Part shown: one piece after another, positions 10,063-19,132 of the stretch
Layout: every line of letters starts with the position of its first letter
Numbering within the stretch: position 1 is the first letter of the stretch
Assembly (NCBI RefSeq): GCF_018842675.1
Contig: NZ_JAGTWO010000004.1
Coordinates: forward strand, 3,410,001-3,474,000
DNA from: Candidatus Pantoea bituminis
GTDB taxonomy: Bacteria > Pseudomonadota > Gammaproteobacteria > Enterobacterales > Enterobacteriaceae
Length of the DNA stretch: 64,000 bases
Direction: 5' to 3'
Program-made: the position numbers and the translations under genes
The notes under the pieces: model-generated
What the model saw: the letters and a program-made list of their open reading frames with translations, nothing else
Databases searched by the model: none
What the model was told of the DNA's origin: nothing

Positions 10063-10066
10063 GTGA

Positions 10067-10187
10067 TGACAGTGTTAACCAATACCACGCTGTTGCGCTC
10101 AAATACTCTAAGCATAGCAGCAGCGCCTTTTTCCCTGGTGTTGGCGCAGTATTCGCGCACCCCGGCCTCGGCTGGGGTCATTTTTTT
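10067..10187 (+). ncRNA. arcZ: ArcZ small regulatory RNA
   Basis: The 3' half (about 10131-10187) is nearly identical to E. coli ArcZ as I remember it: TTCCCTGGTGTTGGCGCAGT with the seed region, ATTCGCGCACCCCGG, a terminator stem and CATTTTTTT. ArcZ is an Hfq-binding sRNA, processed to a roughly 55-60 nt active 3' fragment, that activates rpoS and represses motility and other mRNAs. The position, convergent with arcB, is also as in E. coli. The 5' end is inferred from the known length of about 121 nt and is much less conserved. Its last bases overlap the end of arcB on the opposite strand. Confidence 0.9.
10160..10187 (+). terminator. ArcZ Rho-independent terminator
   Basis: ACCCCGGC, loop CTCG and GCTGGGGT form an 8 bp stem (one G-T type mismatch), followed by CA and seven Ts at 10181-10187. 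The arcB stop codon (10178-10180, minus strand) lies inside this element. Confidence 0.85.
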
Positions 10188-12528
10188 CTAGCGATCTGCT
10201 TTTCTTTCTCAGCTACCCATTCGCGTAGCACCTGTACATCATGACGCCATTCATGTTTCAGCTCTTCAATCCACTCAGCCACGTTATCCCACCATGCAGG
10301 AAGCTCAGGGCTTTGAATCTGCTTCGCCAGCATCTGTAAATGCTGTAAACCCACCGAACCCGCCGCACCTTTAATTTTATGCCCTTCTTCAGCAATACCT
10401 TTCTGGTCGCGCGCCATCAAATTGGACTCTAAAATATCTACATATCCCGGCATCATTTTTTCGAACATGTCGAGGCTTTGCGTGATCAAGCTTGGGCCAA
10501 CCAGCTCGATATATTGCTCAAGCATCGATACATCAAGCAGCGTAAGCGTTGTCTCTTGCGCGGATTCGGTTTCTTCTTCATCAGTCTCGGCTTGATAATC
10601 CCAGAACTTTTTGATGATTGCCGTTAACGCGGGTACGGCCAACGGTTTGCTCAGCACATCATCCATACCGGCATCGAAATATTCTTTCTTGTCTTTGAGC
10701 ACATTGGCGGTGAGCGCGACCAGCGGCGGCAGGTCGCTGTTTTGATAACGCTGATGAATGGCGCGTGAAACGTCCAGGCCGGTCATGTCAGGTAGTTGGA
10801 TATCCAGCAGGACTAAATCAAATTCCAGTGGATCAAACATGGCCAGCGCCTCGCCGCCCGTCATGGCTACTTCAACGCTACAGCCTAATTTCTCAAGGAC
10901 CGAACGCGCGACAATCACGTTGAGCTCAATATCCTCAACCAGCAATACGTGTAACGCAGGCAGCGGCATGTTGTCATCAACGCCATCATCTTCCACCTCT
11001 TCAGCGACACGCGGCGCTTTGATCTTCACGGTAAAGCAAGAACCTTGGCCTGGTGCGCTGCTAACGGTGATATCCCCGCCCATTGCCTGTGCCAGCCGAC
11101 GTGAAACGGCCAGCCCAATACCGGTACCGGTTGCAGGTTTACCGCCATGCTGATCTTTCACCTGATAGTACATCGCAAAAATCTTGTCCTGCTCTTCCTG
11201 GCGAATACCTAAGCCAGAATCCTGAACCTCAAAGCGCAACGTTTCATCCTGCTCGTAAGCAACGCGCACGACAATTTCACCTTGTTGGGTAAACTTCACG
11301 GCATTACCAATAAGGTTCCAAAGAATTTGGCGCAGACGCGTGCCATCAGTGGCGATTTTATGCGGTAAAGGCAACTGCGGCGCCATGACAAACTTCAGCC
11401 CCTTTGGCTGAGCCAGCAAGCCAGAAAGATTTTCTAAATCGGCAAGGAAACTGGTGAAGTCGATCGGCTGATTATCAAGTTGTACTTTGCGCCGCTCAAT
11501 TTTGTCGACTTCAATAACATCGTTGAAGATATTGCCGAGCGTGATGGCGGAAACATGGATGGTTTTGAGGTATTTGAGCTGTTCTTGATTAAGATCGGTA
11601 TCCAGCAAAATGCGGCTGAGACCGACAATGCCATTAAGCGGCGTGCGCAGCTCGTGGCTGATCGTAGAGATAAAGGTCGTCTTCTCCCGGCTGGCGTTCT
11701 CTAAAGCGTCCTGGTAGCGCTTACGCTCCGTTATATCGCGTCCAAAACCCATTAGCCCACTACGCTTACCCACGCGGTCATAATAAGGCACTTTTCGAAT
11801 TTCAAAACAGGCCTTACGACCATCAGGATATTGCAGCCATTGTTCGTAAGTCAGAGAAACATTATGACGGAAGACCTTCTCATCGGTTTCCAGCACTTTT
11901 GTCGCCGCATCGTCATCATAAATATCGCGTGGCGTCAGACCAATCAGCTGCTTCTCGCTTTTTCCGGTTAACAATTCCATTGCCCGATTACAGCCAGAAA
12001 ATTGCTTATCAATATTGCGGTAAAAAACCAAATCGGGAGAGGCATCCAGGAAAGAACGCAGGAAGGAGGATTGTTGCTCAAGCTCAATTTGTGCCTGCTC
12101 ACGTCGCGCCACTTCTTCACGCAGCTTATCCATAACCTGCTCGCGCGCCAGTTCAGCTTTTTTACGGTCAGCGATCTCTTGATTCAGCTGTGAAATGGTC
12201 TCTTTCATCTGCTGATTGAGTTCAAGATCGCGGGTACGCATCTCTTCCAGTTTATCAACCAGCCGTGCCAGTCGCTGCCGGGATTCTTCCAGTTGATCGA
12301 CCACCACCGATAAGAAATAGACCGCCCAAGGTGTAATGAGCAGGCCAAAAATACCGATCGCACCATGTCGATACTTTCGACATGCCCACGCAGCACCATC
12401 GTGACTGCCATTTGGACAATCATCGCCAATACCACCAGCGCTGAGGCCAAAAGCAGCGAAAAGCGTATCAAGCCAAGCTTAACCATCAAATCAACGTAAT
12501 ATTGCGCCAGCAGGCGAATTTGTTTCAT
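10178..12528 (-). CDS. arcB: Aerobic respiration control sensor kinase ArcB (frameshifted near the 5' end)
   Basis: ArcB senses the redox state of the quinone pool and phosphorylates ArcA through a His-Asp-His-Asp relay. Order: two N-terminal membrane helices (residues about 20-77), a coiled-coil linker, a PAS domain (FLRSFLDASPDLVFYRN), the kinase H-box SHELRTPLNGIVG, the ATP-binding G-boxes (TGTGIGLAVSRRL), a receiver (LLVEDIELN, phospho-Asp in LVLLDIQLPDMTG) and a C-terminal Hpt (EGHKIKGAAGSVG). The frame breaks at the A5 run 12347-12351; one more base restores RSVFFGLLIT and 783 residues (778 in E. coli). CAGGGAG precedes the ATG at 12526-12528. Confidence 0.95.
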
Positions 12529-13417
12529 AAATACTCCCTGGAAGAGAAACAGGCACATGATAGCGTAATTACGCTTCTGGCGGCGTCATGCATCAGCGGG
12601 TTAAAGACGTGATTGCTCTATTTTGGTGCATCAGCCGCATCAATCGCCGACGTTGATGACATTAAGCTTAAAACCCTTGACTAATTGTGCTAACTGAATA
12701 ATCTGTAGGGCCGCCTGAACGATGGCGACCGATTAGCATTCCCCTTTTTCAATATCCTGGCAGCATTCTGTTGCACAGGCTTACTTATCTATTTGCATAC
12801 CCATTCATCTTAAGCACTGTTTTAAGCATATTCGGCTTAATTAATTTTACTTATAACATCGCCATATTTCATTCAAATATACCCATATAAGAAAAACAGA
12901 TACATCCTGTGCATGAAATGGCCGTAACAGCATTTAATGCTGTTAAAGACCCTATCACCAGCATGGTGCAGAGATTTGATCGCTGCACCACAGTGAGACA
13001 GTTCACATTTATGGGCCATTAACGTACCGGCTAACAGCGATAAATTTAGCTGTTTAATACTTTAAAATCATGTAGTTAATGACGAAAAGACTCAAATAAC
13101 CCTGACAAGTATCGTTATTTGACCTGTTTCCGCTTTCCCGATAAGTTGGAAATCCGCTGAAAGCTTTCCTGACGGGCCAGTGTCTCGGCATATCTATGCA
13201 ATCAGAAGACTCCCGCGTGGTGTAAGTCATCTCCTTTAAGAGACCGGAAATCTAAGAGCAGCTCAATCAAGGACGTTTTAAACCTGTCTGGAGTGAACTG
13301 CTCGGAGCAATAATGCCCGCTCGACAGCGTGTGGCAATGAAAATGAAACTGCGCTCATTGGCGCTTAGTGTTTGAAATAATGCAGGTAATGTCTAAAGCA
13401 GTTTAAGGAGACCCTCA
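12529..13417. other. Long intergenic region between arcB and the glutamate synthase gene
   Basis: About 890 bp without a convincing gene. E. coli has yhcC here; it is absent. The region is divergent and must hold the arcB promoter and the promoter and leader of the glutamate synthase gene. AT-rich tracts (about 12780-12900) would suit Lrp- or IHF-type binding, which regulate gltBD in E. coli, but I cannot assign sites. Two adjacent inverted repeats lie at 12925-12945 and 12964-12990. AAGGAG at about 13404-13410 is the ribosome binding site of the downstream gene. Confidence 0.6.
12925..12990. repeat. Two adjacent inverted repeats upstream of gltB
   Basis: TAACAGCATT-T-AATGCTGTTA (12925-12945) has perfect 10 bp arms around a single base. 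TGGTGCAG and CTGCACCA (12964-12971 and 12983-12990) form a perfect 8 bp stem with an 11 nt loop. Neither is followed by a T-run, so they are more likely protein sites or leader structures than terminators. Confidence 0.5.
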
Positions 13418-16400
13418 ATGTCCAATAAAAAACCTAATCCCTATGGCTTGTATGACCCAGCAGCAGGGAGTGATAGCTGTGGTGTAGGTTTCATTACGCG
13501 TAAGGACGGCGAGCAGACCCATGAGATCCTGCAGATGGCGCACAGCGCCCTTTGTACTGTACCTCACCGCGGGGGCATGTCGGCTGAAGGCGTCGGTGAC
13601 GGTGCTGGGGTAAACGTTGACCTTTCATTGCACTTCTTCCGTAAGATTACGGGCCAGGCGCTGGAAGCGGGCCGTTTTGGCGTCGGTAACTTCTTTGTGC
13701 CAAAAGATGCCGAGCTGCGTGCAAATGCTGAACGTCTGGTAGAAGAAGCGTTGAACAGCTTTGGCCTGTCTATCATCATGAAACGTGACATGCCGCTAGA
13801 CAGCAGCGTGACGCGTCCGGCCGCTGTGCAATTCCAGTTACCGATTGTGCAGTGGATTTTCACTGCACCGCAGGATGTCGTCGATCAAAACGACTTTGAA
13901 CAACGCATCTATCGCGCCCTGCTGGCTATCGAAGCGCGTGCCTTTACTGAAAGCGAATTTGGTGGGCTTTATCCTCTTTCGCTCTCGTCACGGACGCAGG
14001 TATTCAAGGCGCGTCTGAACTCAAACGAAGTGATTCCTTACTTCAAAGACCTGACCGATCCCGATCATCAGGTACGTGGATTATTCTTCCATACCCGTTT
14101 CTCTACCAATACCGATCCGCATACCACCATGGCGCAGCCGTTCCGCCTGATGGCGCATAACGGCGAGTTAAACACCGACCGTAAAAACCGCATTGCGGAG
14201 TCAGCTCTGGCGCTGGCGCGGGGTAAGAAGATTGTGCGTCCAAAAGGCCAATCCGACAGCTCGCGTCTCGACCAAAGTATTCACAGCCGCTTGATGGAAG
14301 ACAGCCTCGATCTGATCACCGCCGTTGTTTCCATGATGCCGCCAGCCTGGGAAAACGACACCTCCTTATCCAATGAGGTGCGTGACATGCTGGAGTACTT
14401 CTCGCTGTATGAAGAGAAGAACGATGGCCCGGCTGCGTTGATTTTTGGTAATGGTGAAGTCATCGGTGCACGTCTTGACCGTCTTGGCCTGCGTCCACTG
14501 CGTTCTGTTGAAACAGTAGACTATATTGGTGCGATGTCCGAAGCGGGCCAAATTGCTTTCCCACCGGAAAGTGTTCTGCGTCGCGGCCGTATCGAAGCAG
14601 GCGGTATGCTCTATTTCGATCATCGTGAAAAACGCAGCTATACCACGCATCAGGCGCTGGAAAAACTGGCAGCTGAAAAAGATTATTCTGCCCTGCTGGC
14701 TACAGCCCGTGTCGATCTGCAAGATCTGCCGGTGATCCCAGCAGAGCAGCAAGGCTCGCCGCTGCGCTATCGTGGCGACCTGAAAGCCTATCAACGCTTC
14801 GTGGCGTACTATTACAACCAAGAAAGCTTCAAATTCATGATGGATCCCATGCTGGCAACCGGCGCAGAGAAAATCTCCGCGATGGGTTACGGCAACGCCA
14901 TTAACGGCTTATCCGATCATGAAGGTGGGATGGCGCACTACTTCTCTCAACGTTTTGCGCAGGTTACTAACCCGCCGCTGGATTCGATCCGTGAAGTAGA
15001 CGGCATGACGCTGCGCGTAGCGCTGGGTGCGAAACCGCATCTGGGCCGCAGCAAAGGCCGTCAAATCATCGTGCCAACGCCGATTCTTAGCCATCTCGAT
15101 ATGCTGCAGTTGCGTGAGCAAGACGTTGCACCTTACGCACGCTTTGAGATGCTGTACGAGCCAGTCGTTGGCAAAGATCTGCTGAGCCGCACAGCAAATG
15201 CCAATGCGCTAGAAAAAGCCATCGACGATTTGGCGCAACAGGTCGTCGATTTTGCCCGCACCCAAGGCGGCATCGCGGTGCTTACCGATCGCCACATCTC
15301 TTCAACTCAAGCTGCGATTCCAATGCTGCTGCTGGTTTCTGCTATCAATCAGCGTCTGGTGCAGGAAGGTTTGCGTCTTGATGTTTCGCTGGTGGTTGAA
15401 AGTGGCCAGAGCATCTCTTCACACCATATCGCAGCAGCCTTGGGCTTTGGTGCTTCCGCTATTTATCCGCTTGGCGTGCAGATGCGTGCCGAAGAGAAAT
15501 ATGGCGAAGGTGAAGAAGGCAATAAAGCGTTTAAACGCTATGCCAAAGCGGCCGAAAAAGCGCTGATGAAAACCATGGGTAAAGTTGGCCTGTGCACCGT
15601 AGAAAGTTACAGCTGCGGTGAGTTCTTTGAGCCGAACTTCCTTAATACTGACGATCCAGTACTGAAAAAGTATTTTCCAAATATCCGTACCCCGGTCGGT
15701 GGCGCAGGTTTTGCCACTATCGCGCAGATGGCGGTTGACTGGCATCAGAGCGCCCTGAAAATTCAGGGTGAGTCCGAAGTGCCGTTGCTTGGCCTGTTTA
15801 AAGAGCGTGCTGAAGGTGCCGGTCACTCTTATGGCACCATCGCTGTTCGCACCTTTATCGACATGACTGAAGAGCCTATTCGCTTTGCCGACAAAGCGCG
15901 TGAAGAAGATAACTTCATCCGTTTGATGACGCTGGCCAAGCTGGATAACGCATTTGGAATCAAAGCGGAATCCTTTAAGGACAGCAGCTTTGAGCGTATC
16001 CCAAATGAAGTGATCAACAACTTCTCCATCACTTCAGATTATCGTCAGTTCTCTAGTCTGATGTATGAAGAACGTAAGCGTCGTCCAGCTGCACTGCGCG
16101 ATATTCTGGCCTTTCCGGCGGATTTGACGCACATCGACAGTGAAGCAGAATTCCGTCGTAAGCTGGGACGTTACTCGTTGACCAACAACGGTTTTGCTAT
16201 ACGTGGTTTGGTCTGTGAAGCCGTTGATGGCAGCCTTAACCACTTTACGCTGCGTTTAACGGATGCGATCACCGGCCTGAAGCCGGAAAGCGAACGCCTC
16301 GCAGCGCTATCACGTGCGTTGAAATCACGCTTCAATGATGAAATTGAAAGCACCGAAGTGGTGAGCAATGGCTTGAATGTCACCGCTTATGGCAAGGCCG

Positions 16401-18949
16401 CAGATTATCTGTCACGGATTTTCACCACGCTGCCTTCACTGCCACTGAACGAAATCCAGCCAGCCTGTGAAATCACCCGCACTTTTGCTTCCGGTGCGAT
16501 GAGCCACGGCGCGCTGGTCGCCCCGGCCCATGAAGCGGTTGCACACGGCACCAATATGGTTGGCGGCATGAGCAACTGCGGTGAAGGTGGTGAACACTAT
16601 TCACGCCACGGCACCATCCGTGCATCACGTATCAAACAGCTGGCCTCGGGCCGTTTTGGCGTATGGGCGGCTTATTTAGCTGATCCGATGCTGGAAGAGC
16701 TGGAGATCAAAATTGGCCAAGGTGCGAAGCCAGGCGAAGGGGGTCAGTTACCTGCGCCTAAAGTCACCGTGGAAATCGCAGCAGCCCGTGGCGGTACGCC
16801 GGGTGTCGAGCTGGTTTCACCGCCACCTCACCACGACACCTATTCTATCGAGGATTTAGCGCAGCTGATCCACGACTGTAAAGCCGCTCGCGTTCGCGTC
16901 ATCGTTAAACTGGTCTCATCGGAAGGCATCGGTACGATTGCGGTTGGCGTAGCGAAAGCAGGCGCAGACGTTATCAACGTTGCAGGGAATACTGGCGGCA
17001 CCGGCGCAGCTTCCGTCACCAGTCTGAAATACACTGGACGCGTGGCGGAAATCGGCATCGCGGAAGTACATCAGGCGCTCTGTGCTAACGGCCTGCGTGA
17101 GAAAGTCTTGCTGCGTTGCTCTGGCGCACAGCAGACCGGCAGCGATGTCGTGAAATCGGCGCTGCTGGGTGGCGACAGCTTTGAATTTGGTACCACCGCA
17201 CTGATGATGTTGAAATGTGTGATGGCGAAAAACTGTAACGTTAAGTGCCCGGCAGGTTTAACCACTAATGCCGAAGCCTTTGATGGCGATCCCCGTCAGC
17301 TGGCACAGTATTTCATGAACGTTGCGCATGAGGTGCGTGAAATCCTGGCGCGCATGGGCCTGCATTCGCTGCGTGAAGCACGTGGACGCTCTGATCTGCT
17401 GCACTTAATGGATCACCCACTGGAAGTCGGTAAACTCGATTTCCGCGCCATGTTAACCGTGGTGCCCGAGCTGAAAATCGATCGTCCCGTGTATCTGGAA
17501 AAAGATTTCGAACTGGATGATGCCTGGATTGAGCAGCTGAACACTGAACTGGTCACGCAAGGCAAGAATGACATTTCGTTGGGCAATAACATCACGTTGA
17601 ACAACCGGAACAAGAGTGTCGGCGGCCAGCTAGCGATTGATATTGAACGCAAGCTCAATCATCAACTGACGGCTGAGCAACTGAACGCAATGCCAGCGGT
17701 GTTGCAGGATGATCGTGGTCGTCGCTATCTGGCACCTGAAACGGTGAAGATCAGCACTTCTGGCTCTGCGGGCCAATCTTTCGGTGCCTTCTGCAATGAC
17801 GGTATGCAAATAAAGCATTACGGCACCTGTAATGATGGTGTTGGTAAAGGTCAATGTGGTGGCGAGCTGGTGGTAATGTCTCCGGGCGGCGGCGCACAAG
17901 ACAGCGATGGCAACGTGCTGATCGGTAACTTTGCGCTGTTTGGCGCAACGGGTGGACGCCTGTTTGTTCAAGGTCAGGCGGGTGACCGTTTTGCCGTACG
18001 TAATTCAGGCGCAACCGCAGTAGTTGAAGGTGTTGGTGACTTCTGTTGCGAATACATGACTAATGGCGCAATCCTGAACCTGGGTACATTTGGTACAGGC
18101 TTCGGCAACGGCATGAGCGGCGGTTTCGCTTACCAGTATGACCCGTATGGATCACTCGCCAGCCATGCCGCAGGTGACTCAGTACTGTTCGGTTCTATCG
18201 CCGATCAGGACGAGATGGCGCAAACGCACAAGCAAGCGGTGCTGACGATGCTGAACTGGCATTTGGAAGCGACCCAGTCACCACGCGCTGCCTGGCTGTT
18301 AGAGAATTGGGAAACGGAGTGTCACCACTTTGTTTACGTGATGCCGCGCTCACTGCTGCTGTATCAAGATGGTGGCGAAATCCTGAAGGCGAAATCACGT
18401 AAAGATTTGCTGGAAGAGTTATCAACTGCGCTGGCTGGACATCAGGTTGCTAAGTTCAAATCAGCCTGGCGTGAAGGCAAAACTATTGCTAATGGCGCGG
18501 TGCCGGCTTATGGCGCAACCGATACGCTGGAAATGTTCGTACTGCTGAACAACTACACCGTGTTGAGCTTTGCACAACAGCTGGCGCTGGGTAAATTACC
18601 TAAAGGCACTTCTGTGGAAGATCCTGCGGTAGAGAAAGCGGTACGTAACCTGTTGATGACTGAAGACTTCTCGTTGATCAGCAAACTTCAACGCCACGCA
18701 CGTGCGGCGATTGAGAGCTACACCGACGATGAGCTGGCTAGCCTGATCGGCACTAAACGTATGACGGATTACAAGGCTGCGCTGACGCAACGCAACATTC
18801 GCTCAATGGACAGCCTGGCAACCTATGGCTGGATCATGTATCAGGACGCCTGCAACCGTGAGGTGTTAGGTCATCTGCCTGATTTCGAAGAGCTGTTCGC
18901 ACGCGCTGCTTTGCCAGAAATTGCTGCTGCTGTCGGGAAACTGTCCTAA
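13418..18949 (+). CDS. gltB: Glutamate synthase large subunit, atypical long form
   Basis: Converts 2-oxoglutarate plus glutamine to two glutamates. Order seen: a short propeptide and an N-terminal nucleophile Cys21 in SCGVGF (class II glutaminase), the central domain, the FMN-binding synthase domain (GQGAKPGEGGQLP, SPPPHHDTYSIEDL, AGNTGGTGAA), a cysteine cluster at residues 1267, 1273 and 1277, and the GXGXG beta-helix (about 1460-1595). At 1843 residues it is far longer than E. coli GltB (about 1517): there are extra residues before the cluster and roughly 200 extra at the C-terminus. The cluster spacing is C-x5-C-x3-C rather than C-x5-C-x4-C. gltD does not follow; a diflavin reductase does. 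I am sure of the family, less so that it behaves like the enterobacterial enzyme. Confidence 0.88.
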   Translation: MSNKKPNPYGLYDPAAGSDSCGVGFITRKDGEQTHEILQMAHSALCTVPHRGGMSAEGVGDGAGVNVDLSLHFFRKITGQALEAGRFGVGNFFVPKDAELRANAERLVEEALNSFGLSIIMKRDMPLDSSVTRPAAVQFQLPIVQWIFTAPQDVVDQNDFEQRIYRALLAIEARAFTESEFGGLYPLSLSSRTQVFKARLNSNEVIPYFKDLTDPDHQVRGLFFHTRFSTNTDPHTTMAQPFRLMAHNGELNTDRKNRIAESALALARGKKIVRPKGQSDSSRLDQSIHSRLMEDSLDLITAVVSMMPPAWENDTSLSNEVRDMLEYFSLYEEKNDGPAALIFGNGEVIGARLDRLGLRPLRSVETVDYIGAMSEAGQIAFPPESVLRRGRIEAGGMLYFDHREKRSYTTHQALEKLAAEKDYSALLATARVDLQDLPVIPAEQQGSPLRYRGDLKAYQRFVAYYYNQESFKFMMDPMLATGAEKISAMGYGNAINGLSDHEGGMAHYFSQRFAQVTNPPLDSIREVDGMTLRVALGAKPHLGRSKGRQIIVPTPILSHLDMLQLREQDVAPYARFEMLYEPVVGKDLLSRTANANALEKAIDDLAQQVVDFARTQGGIAVLTDRHISSTQAAIPMLLLVSAINQRLVQEGLRLDVSLVVESGQSISSHHIAAALGFGASAIYPLGVQMRAEEKYGEGEEGNKAFKRYAKAAEKALMKTMGKVGLCTVESYSCGEFFEPNFLNTDDPVLKKYFPNIRTPVGGAGFATIAQMAVDWHQSALKIQGESEVPLLGLFKERAEGAGHSYGTIAVRTFIDMTEEPIRFADKAREEDNFIRLMTLAKLDNAFGIKAESFKDSSFERIPNEVINNFSITSDYRQFSSLMYEERKRRPAALRDILAFPADLTHIDSEAEFRRKLGRYSLTNNGFAIRGLVCEAVDGSLNHFTLRLTDAITGLKPESERLAALSRALKSRFNDEIESTEVVSNGLNVTAYGKAADYLSRIFTTLPSLPLNEIQPACEITRTFASGAMSHGALVAPAHEAVAHGTNMVGGMSNCGEGGEHYSRHGTIRASRIKQLASGRFGVWAAYLADPMLEELEIKIGQGAKPGEGGQLPAPKVTVEIAAARGGTPGVELVSPPPHHDTYSIEDLAQLIHDCKAARVRVIVKLVSSEGIGTIAVGVAKAGADVINVAGNTGGTGAASVTSLKYTGRVAEIGIAEVHQALCANGLREKVLLRCSGAQQTGSDVVKSALLGGDSFEFGTTALMMLKCVMAKNCNVKCPAGLTTNAEAFDGDPRQLAQYFMNVAHEVREILARMGLHSLREARGRSDLLHLMDHPLEVGKLDFRAMLTVVPELKIDRPVYLEKDFELDDAWIEQLNTELVTQGKNDISLGNNITLNNRNKSVGGQLAIDIERKLNHQLTAEQLNAMPAVLQDDRGRRYLAPETVKISTSGSAGQSFGAFCNDGMQIKHYGTCNDGVGKGQCGGELVVMSPGGGAQDSDGNVLIGNFALFGATGGRLFVQGQAGDRFAVRNSGATAVVEGVGDFCCEYMTNGAILNLGTFGTGFGNGMSGGFAYQYDPYGSLASHAAGDSVLFGSIADQDEMAQTHKQAVLTMLNWHLEATQSPRAAWLLENWETECHHFVYVMPRSLLLYQDGGEILKAKSRKDLLEELSTALAGHQVAKFKSAWREGKTIANGAVPAYGATDTLEMFVLLNNYTVLSFAQQLALGKLPKGTSVEDPAVEKAVRNLLMTEDFSLISKLQRHARAAIESYTDDELASLIGTKRMTDYKAALTQRNIRSMDSLATYGWIMYQDACNREVLGHLPDFEELFARAALPEIAAAVGKLS

Positions 18950-19030
18950 CAGCAACACTGACGAAAACGAATATGAACATTAATAATTGCCTTAAATAGT
19001 TTGTGTTACAGGCAGTTGGCTAACGACGAA

Positions 19031-19064
19031 TCCCCAGCAACAGCAATCATGTTGTAACTGGGGA
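19031..19064 (+). repeat. Hairpin between gltB and the diflavin reductase gene
   Basis: TCCCCAG pairs with CTGGGGA (7 bp) and, inside it, CAACA with TGTTG (5 bp), with a 7 nt loop and a TAA bulge on one side. No T-run follows, so it is not a standard terminator; an intercistronic processing or stabilising structure is more likely. Confidence 0.5.
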
Positions 19065-19132
19065 AACGACGCAGCCCACACCTCTGCAACATGAAATAGG
19101 ATGGGTAAGAACGGGATTGAGTAAAAGTATCC

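Larger units (their letters stand above)
9310..10066. other. AT-rich gene-free stretch between mtgA and arcZ
   Basis: About 750 bp of AT-rich sequence with no convincing gene. E. coli has elbB in this interval; nothing resembling ElbB is present. The stretch must carry the mtgA promoter (left end, minus strand) and the arcZ promoter (right end, plus strand). A 16 bp perfect palindrome sits at 9758-9773. A 96-codon frame (9750-10040, minus) was judged spurious. Confidence 0.6.
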
